From assembly GCA_964058805.1 (NCBI GenBank), contig CAXKVV010000013.1, forward strand, positions 186,001-250,000: 64,000 nucleotides of DNA, in the 5' to 3' direction. The stretch is from Schoenoplectus triqueter (lineage: Eukaryota > Streptophyta > Magnoliopsida > Poales > Cyperaceae). Below the pieces are notes generated by a model. It saw only the letters and a program-made list of their open reading frames with translations, was not told the DNA's origin and made no database searches. This document shows positions 57,635 to 64,000 of the stretch, in pieces (the stretch's first letter is position 1; each line of letters starts with the position of its first letter). The translations under genes and the position numbers were made by a program.

Positions 57635-58035
57635 GAGTGAGGTTATGGTGCTTCGTGAAGTACAAAATATTTCGTGTTTCACGTCCGTATATTAAACTTG
57701 AAAGTCTAAACGATCAATCGAAACCGTTAAATATGATCTTCATATTAAAATATTTTTGGAGATCAGATTTTATATTTTTTTTAAAATTTTTTTTACTATT
57801 TTTAGATAGATGAAAAAATCACTAATATTGGATGATGCATAAATCATTAGATCATCAAATTATAGTCATCTAAAAAATAACCAAAAATTTAAAAAATTAT
57901 AAAGTTTGATCTCTAAAGATATTTTAAAATGAAGATCATGTTTGATGATATGGATCAGTTGTTTTGACTTTTAAATTTGAGATACGAATACAAAGCACGG
58001 AATGTTTTGTGTTTTGTAAAGCACCATAGCCTCAT
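57635..58035. mobile_element. Hairpin MITE, family A
   Basis: Left end ggttatggtgcttcgtgaag and right end gtaaagcaccatagcctcat are inverted repeats, meeting near 57840. Confidence 0.75.
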
Positions 58036-58520
58036 TTATCACTATATACAAATTATTATCGGTAGAATTTCAAGTATATTCTCCACAAATTTCAATATTA
58101 CAACCTCCCCCCATTAATTGTTCATGCGTTTAAAAGATTAAAACTAATCCACTTTCACGAGTTGTTAACTTGTCATCATGGTAGATAAAAACACCATGTT
58201 GAAAATTTAATATGGACTAAAACAATGTGGATAAAGGTTAGGTTTTCTTCCGTCAGCATAATTTGTTCTATTGAGAGAAAAGATAGTAAGCCCAAAATCA
58301 TGCAAATGCAAGCAATAATGCTGGAATACTTAGACCCGTCAAACAATTAATTTGTACACGTTACTTATTGTTACTTGTTTATAATTATAATTCTAAATAA
58401 TTCGTTCAAGTGTTACTTATTTATAATTATAATTATTTCTTGAAAAAAATGACCAAATTTCCATTGATTCTATGGTGCTATCACACACACGCAAGCGCAT
58501 ATATATAAAAATATATATAA

Positions 58521-58926
58521 TAAATCTAGCATGCTTTTAAGCTCACAGAGGTCTTTTGTGAATTTAACTCAAAAAATATATCAAATCATCTTTAAATTTT
58601 GATTTATCATACTCATTAAATTCTTCATATGAAAAATCTTATGTGATACAAAAATTTAAGGTGTTTTGAGTTTTTTAAGTCATAGTTTTTAATTTTTGAA
58701 AATAATGTACAAATATTAAATATTTTATTATTATTTTTAGAGTTGATTTTCAAAAATTAAAAATGAAGAATTAGAAAACTCAAAACACCTCAAATTTTTT
58801 ATCCTGCTAGATTTTCATATGAAGAATTTAATGACCATGATAACTCAAAATTTAGAAATGATTTGATATATTTTTTGACTTAAGATCACGGAATACCTCT
58901 GTGAGTTTAAAAGCACGCTAGATTTA
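58521..58926. mobile_element. Hairpin MITE, family D (taaatctagc ends)
   Basis: Terminal inverted repeat of about 28 bases: taaatctagcatgcttttaa at the left, ttaaaagcacgctagattta at the right, followed inwards by the ctcacagaggt / acctctgtgag pair. The two halves fold back over nearly the whole 406 bases. Related sequence forms the right part of the chimeric pieces at 60470-60545 and 62030-62420. Confidence 0.75.
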
Positions 58927-58937
58927 CTCTGTATATA

Positions 58938-60263
58938 TTAGGGTTGTAAGCAGATTGAATTCGATCGAACTGGGCATTGTGCTAATTCGATTCGAAATCA
59001 ATTCGAATTAGACACCCAATTTCAAACTGAGAGGTGAATTCAGAATTCGATTTGTTATAATTCGAATTAGTTCGATTCGGTTCGTAACAATTCGAAATTG
59101 ATTACGAAAAATTTTAAAAATAGTCCTAACTTCAAAATTATAAAGTACATTACTAAAATTTCAAAATATAATTTAAACAATAATTCTAAATAGGTCTCAA
59201 TCTCATAGAAAATACTATAGAATATAAATTCATAGTTTAATAGCTAAGAATACTAAATAACAACCCAACTTCAGAAGAGTCACAATACAAATTCAGTTCA
59301 TAGTTAAACTAAGTCTCAAACTCTCAAAAGTACAAATTAAGTTAAAAAACATTAATCAAAATCCTAAACGTTAAAGCCCACAATCAACAACCATCTATTC
59401 CTTGCACTTCAACCTTAAAGGCAATAGCAAATTGTTTGGCTTAATCATAAAATAATCATTTTGAAAGATGGTTAATGTTTTAAGAAATTGTGTATTGGAA
59501 GAAAGAAATTAAGTAAATTTCGCATGCACATAAGTTACAATTAAGTACAAAATGATAACTATAGTTAGTAGAAATGAGACAGCGAGGATATAAAAAAAAA
59601 ATATATACTTCAGCATTTTTTTTCTTGATTAATTCAAGTGATAAAACCAGCTCAAGTTATTAAATAAATTCTATTATATAAATATTTTGGACCCATTTGC
59701 GTCTGTGCTTTCTTTTATTTTTCCTCCCTTATCTGTTTAAAAAAACAATTATGGGCAACATTTTTTATGGACTTCAATGAGGAACCGAGCATATTATACA
59801 CTAGACGAAAAATAGAAAACAAAGCAATATGACTCCCAGGTGACAAGTCTACTTCTGACAAATCTCGCTCTGATAAATCCAATATATAAAAAATTGAATA
59901 GTGTTCAGAAGGCAATTTCCTTAACAAGGCAAATTAATATCCTTTATTAAAGTTCACAGTTCTATAATTTTTGTAAATCGGCATCTAAGACTTTTCTGAT
60001 CAAATAAACACTGAAAAACTTGAAAGTTGGGAGCGATAGGGTTTTGATGTTTATGTACATCGCACTTTAAAAGATGAAAACAATTTGAGATTCGAACTCA
60101 TTAAATTCATGAAGCTATTTCGATCAAATTGCACTCAGTTCAAATTCAATTCAAAATTGATTTGAATTAATTTTGATTTGAAATTCAAACGAGTTGATAA
60201 TGAAATTTATGCCAAATCGAACATGATCAAGTTATGAATCATGAATATTTTTACCATCCCTAA
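58938..60263. mobile_element. 1.3-kb hAT-like element with 8-bp target duplication
   Basis: Starts ttagggttgtaagc and ends accatccctaa, inverted to each other. The flanking 8-mer tgtatata occurs at 58930-58937 and 60264-60271, although it lies in TA-rich DNA. Subterminal regions are dense in attcgaat-type motifs. The interior of about 1 kb shows no transposase. Confidence 0.7.
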
Positions 60264-60281
60264 TGTATATATATAGAGAGA

Positions 60282-60544
60282 GAGGCTGTGGTGTTTCGCG
60301 AAGCATAAATTTTTTGTATTTTATGTCTGTATCTCAAATTTGAAAGTTCAAACGGCCAATCTGAACTGTTGGACACGATCTTCATATTGAAATATCTTTA
60401 GAGATTAAATTTTATTTTTTTTTGCTATTTTTTAGATGGATGAAAATTCACTAATATCTTTAAAAACTTAGAGATGATTTGATGTATTTTTGAGTTAAGC
60501 TCACGGAAAGCCTCTGTGAGCTTAAGCTCACGGTATCTTTACTC

Positions 60545-60545
<1 letters not shown>
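60282..60545. mobile_element. Chimeric hairpin element: half A, half D
   Basis: Left part (to about 60460) is one arm of family A (ggctgtggtgtttcgcgaag onwards); right part is the terminal arm of family D ending in gcctctgtgagctt. Confidence 0.6.
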
Positions 60546-60569
<24 letters not shown>

Positions 60570-60577
<8 letters not shown>

Positions 60578-60960
60578 GCAATGGTGCTTCGTGAAACACA
60601 AAATTTCCAATGCTTCGCGTCCACATCTTGAATTTAACAGTTCAAACGGTCTGAACCGTTAGACATGATCTTCATATTCAAATATCTTTGGAGATCAAAT
60701 TTTATATTTTTTTTGAAAATTATTGCTATTTTTCATATGGGTGAAAAATCACTAGTATTGGTTGGTGCAGAAATCACTAGATCAATAAACTTTATATCCA
60801 TCTAAAAATTAGCAACAAATTTAAAAAAATATAATTTACTCTCCAAAGATATTTGAATATGAAGATCATATCTAACTGTTCAGATCAACCGTTTGAACTG
60901 TTAAATTCAAGATGTGGACGCGAAACATGAGAGATTTTGTGCTTCACGAAGCACCACTGG
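60570..60960. mobile_element. Hairpin MITE, family A
   Basis: Inverted ends gcaatggtgcttcgtgaaac and gtgcttcacgaagcaccact, meeting near 60765. Confidence 0.75.
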
Positions 60961-60984
60961 ACTTTCAATAGTTTGAATCGGTCA

Positions 60985-61026
60985 TTTGGACTTTTAAATT
61001 CGAGATACAAACACAAAACACCATAA

Positions 61027-61078
<52 letters not shown>

Positions 61079-61080
61079 TA
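60985..61080. repeat. (TC)n(TA)n(GA)n palindromic microsatellite
   Basis: A CT run, a TA run and a GA run follow each other, forming a perfect self-complementary tract between two hairpin elements. Confidence 0.9.
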
Positions 61081-61478
61081 TGCTATGGTACTCCGCGAAG
61101 CATAAAACCTCTCGTGCTTCGTGTCCATATCTCAAATTTAAAAGTTCAAACGGCCGATTCAAACCGTTGAACATCATCTTCGTATTGAAATATCCTTGGA
61201 GATAAAATTTTATATATATTTTTTTTTGCTATTTTTTAAATGGGAATAAAATTTGCTAATATAACGATTTCTGCACCATTAAAAACTAGCGATTTTGTAC
61301 CCATCTAAAAATAGCAAAATTTTTAAAAAATATATAAATTTTGATCTCCAAAGATAGTTCAATATGAAGATCATGTTCAACTGTTTGGATTGGCCGTTTG
61401 AACTTTCAAATTTGAGATACGGACGTGAACCATGAGAGGTTTTGTACTTCACGAAGCATCATAGCCTCACTATATATA
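61075..61478. mobile_element. Hairpin MITE, family A
   Basis: Inverted halves with ggagataaaattttatata mirrored by tataaattttgatctccaaa; the ends are ctatggtactccgcgaagca and acttcacgaagcatcatagc. Confidence 0.75.
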
Positions 61479-61482
61479 TATA

Positions 61483-61866
61483 GAAAGGGATCACTTGACA
61501 ATGGTTATCTTGATAATGGATTTTTAAATAAATAGGAAAAAAATCTTTAAAATAGGAAAAAAAACTTGCAGATATGTTCTTTTACTTATAGATTGATGGT
61601 GATTCAAATTTCATACAATTTCTTTATCATTTGATAGTTCATCAAAGACCATTAAATTATAATGGTTGTAAATTATATAAAATTTTGATGATCCTTGATG
61701 GAGTATCAAATAAAAATGATATTACATGAAATTTGAATCACCATCAATATATAAGTAGAAGAATATATCTATAAAGTTTTTTTCTATTTTTAAATTTTTT
61801 TTAGTATTTATTTGAAAATTTATTTTCAAGATTGTCAAAATAACTCATTTTTAAGTGATCTTCACC
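61483..61866. mobile_element. Hairpin MITE, family C, copy 2
   Basis: Ends gggatcacttgacaatgg and atttttaagtgatcttc are inverted; inner blocks gatagttcatcaaagacc and gatccttgatggagtatc are mirrored. Matches the copy at 23015-23402. Confidence 0.7.
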
Positions 61867-62422
61867 GTAGAGTTATGGTACGGTTAGTCGTAAAGTACAA
61901 AATATTTTTATATTTTGCATCGTATCTCCCATTTTTAAATTCAAAATATTGATCTGACCGTTAAAAGTGTTATCCATATTAAAATATGTTTGAAAATAAA
62001 AAAATAATAATCATAAATTCAATACATTTGCATCCCCTAAAAAAATAAAATAAAAATTTTAAAAATGCATCAAACGATCTTCAAATTTTAATTAATCACT
62101 CTCATTACATTTTTTATATGAAAATCTTACGGGATATAAGAATTTAGAGAGTTTCAAGTTTTCTAAATCATTCTTTTTAATTTTTAAAAGTCAGATTTAA
62201 AAATAATAATAAAATATTTAATATTTGTACATTATTTTTAAAAATAAAAAATGGTGACTTAATAAACTCGAAACATCTCAATTTTTTTTATTCCATAAGA
62301 TTTCAATATGAAGAATTTAATGAGAGTGATAAATCAAAATTTAGAGATGATTTGATATACATTTGAGCTAGAATCAGGGAGAGATTTCATGTTCCTAGGA
62401 GCACACTAGTTTTACTATATAT
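61867..62422. mobile_element. Chimeric hairpin element: A arm followed by B/D-type hairpin
   Basis: 61867-62010 is one arm of family A. 62040-62420 is a nearly complete hairpin with the ttttatatgaaaatcttacg / cataagatttcaatatgaag mirror blocks and a ttcctaggagcacactag end. Confidence 0.55.
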
Positions 62423-64000
62423 ATATATATATATGATAATGTTTCTAATTTGAAAAGATTGCCTTTGCTGTTTTTTCCAAAATATAATAAATTGAATAAC
62501 ACTATATAAAATATAAATTGTTTATTTTCTTGTATTTGTTTTGTATTCCACTTATTTTCTACACGTTATTTAAATAGAGAATATATTGTTTCGTAAGGAA
62601 TAATAATTTATTTTTTCTCTCCGTGACGGCCACCTCTCATCTGACTTTCTTACCGTCGCCTGAATTCAATTGTGAGGTCATTGCTGCTGTTAAGAATATG
62701 GACAAGACATGGATTCCTAGTGGGTAGATTTTCATTCAAATTCAATTTCTATTGTTAGAGTACATCGCATGTTGTTGAATGAAACAGTAGCAAGTAAAAT
62801 TGTCAGTCAGTGAGTAAATTAGATTAGTAAATTAAAATTTTCATTTGGAAGTGAACAAGTTAAAAGATTCAACAGGGACAAACAGTTGTGATTGAAAAAG
62901 TTAGTAATCTAATGACAATTTACTTTTTTGACTTGTTGTGTGCATATATGGTACAGCTGCTCATCAGATCAGACCTTTACTGTTTTGAATGGAGTAAACT
63001 ATGTTATGTTTTCAATTTACTTTTTGACTTGCAGTGTACATATATGGTGCAGCTGCTGATCACCTCAGATCAGATCAGACCTTTACTTCTGATCAGAGAA
63101 TCCTGTAGGCCAGATTGCATAATATTTATTGTCTTGTCACTTCTTGCTGGAAACCAAGTGTTGTTGCACTCAAATTTCCCTTTTTGTGAAATTTCATATT
63201 TTCTTGGATTTTTATGAAATAATGCTCTCTGAAACTTCTTTTGGACATAACAGTGTGTACTGGGTGAAAAATCAGTGCTTAGGATGAAGGTTTCTATAGT
63301 TATCAAAAATCTGGTAAGCAACAGAAAATAAAACAGGAAATCTGAATTGAAAATCGAAAATGTGTGAAAACTGAAAACTGATCTGTTTGCCCTGGAAGTC
63401 TACCAGGATCTAAAGACTAAAAAATGAACTTCCAGGTAGATTTTATAATTTTTGTAAATTTACACGAATTGTTATGAAATTTCCAAATTCAGATTTGAAG
63501 AAATATATATTTTTTTCTTTTTCTACAGCTTTTTCCTTTGAATTTCATGAACATTTAGTTAAATGGGGCTTGAAACAGTAGTAAAACAACTTCAAATCAA
63601 AAGGTTTTGTGTACTAAAATTGTTTCCAACTATTATTTTTAGCTGATGGTAAGCTTGCCTTGGTGTGTATTGAGGAAATTTTAAAGAAAATGACAAAATA
63701 TCCCTCGTCAGTTCATAACAGCCCTTGTCTCCAAATTATAAACTTGAGTTGGGTATTTCTATAAATATAGCATATGTATTTTATTTCATATTTTCAGACT
63801 GCAAATTAAATAATACTTACACACGAAATTTCAAAATGAAATAGTGTAATGAATTTCTCAAAGTATAGCAGCATCCTGTTTCTAGTTTTACCCCTTTCTT
63901 AAAAATCAGTCCAAAATAATATTAAAATGATCTCAAATTAAAAAGTATTCAACACAAAACCTATCCCTAAGATCCTATCTAAGTGTTTGACAATTTTAAT
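62423..64000. other. Non-coding right end of the window
   Basis: It starts with a TA microsatellite (62416-62436). A tandem duplication lies at 62916-63110. The rest is moderately AT-rich without a recognisable gene. A promoter or intron of a gene lying further right cannot be excluded. Confidence 0.4.
62916..63110. repeat. Tandem duplication of about 97 bp
   Basis: The block caatttactttt.tgactt through gcagctgct.atca and gatcagacctttact at 62916 repeats from 63013 with a small insertion (a second gatca unit). Confidence 0.85.

Overview
The window looks like nuclear DNA of a flowering plant, most likely a eudicot. The genes are split by GT-AG introns, the spacers are very AT-rich, and the predicted proteins are plant families: a CHX antiporter, a plant-type phosphoethanolamine cytidylyltransferase, and a subfamily VII receptor-like cytoplasmic kinase. 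Much of the non-genic DNA is miniature transposons and decayed retroelements. The species cannot be named from this window.

Four genes can be reconstructed exon by exon with phases that close, all on the + strand. They are a cation/H+ antiporter (1404-4380, 4 exons, 830 aa), a divergent SNF7/CHMP4-type ESCRT-III subunit (7571-10823, 6 exons, 293 aa), PECT1 (15990-21430, 9 exons, 415 aa, one GC-AG intron) and a PBL8-like protein kinase (38289-42636, 6 exons, 397 aa). They share no pathway; this is an ordinary plant gene neighbourhood. A fifth locus at 47778-48369 encodes a small secreted protein with 12 cysteines, but its signal-peptide exon appears to carry a one-base frame break. Weaker coding traces lie at 73-216, 53184-53493 and 55139-55207.

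Between the genes the window is repeat-rich. 4.4-7.6 kb has a 1.5-kb inverted-repeat element with a smaller hairpin MITE nested inside, plus another MITE. 10.8-16 kb has two hairpin elements, one with a GC-rich palindromic core. 21.4-38.3 kb holds a MITE, a tandem duplication, a small Copia-type LTR remnant, an RTE-like LINE 3' fragment, a 1.4-kb long-inverted-repeat element and further MITEs. 42.6-47.8 kb holds a decayed L1-like reverse transcriptase on the - strand. 48.4-64 kb has a diverged tandem array of about 177-bp units, two hAT-type elements with matching 8-bp target duplications, and a dense cluster of about ten near-perfect hairpin elements (55.4-62.4 kb).

No CRISPR array, rRNA or convincing tRNA gene was seen. 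The most notable items are the satellite-like array, the hairpin cluster, the SNF7 paralogue with a replaced C-terminus, and the cysteine-rich secreted protein locus. I did not find a clearly new multi-gene system.
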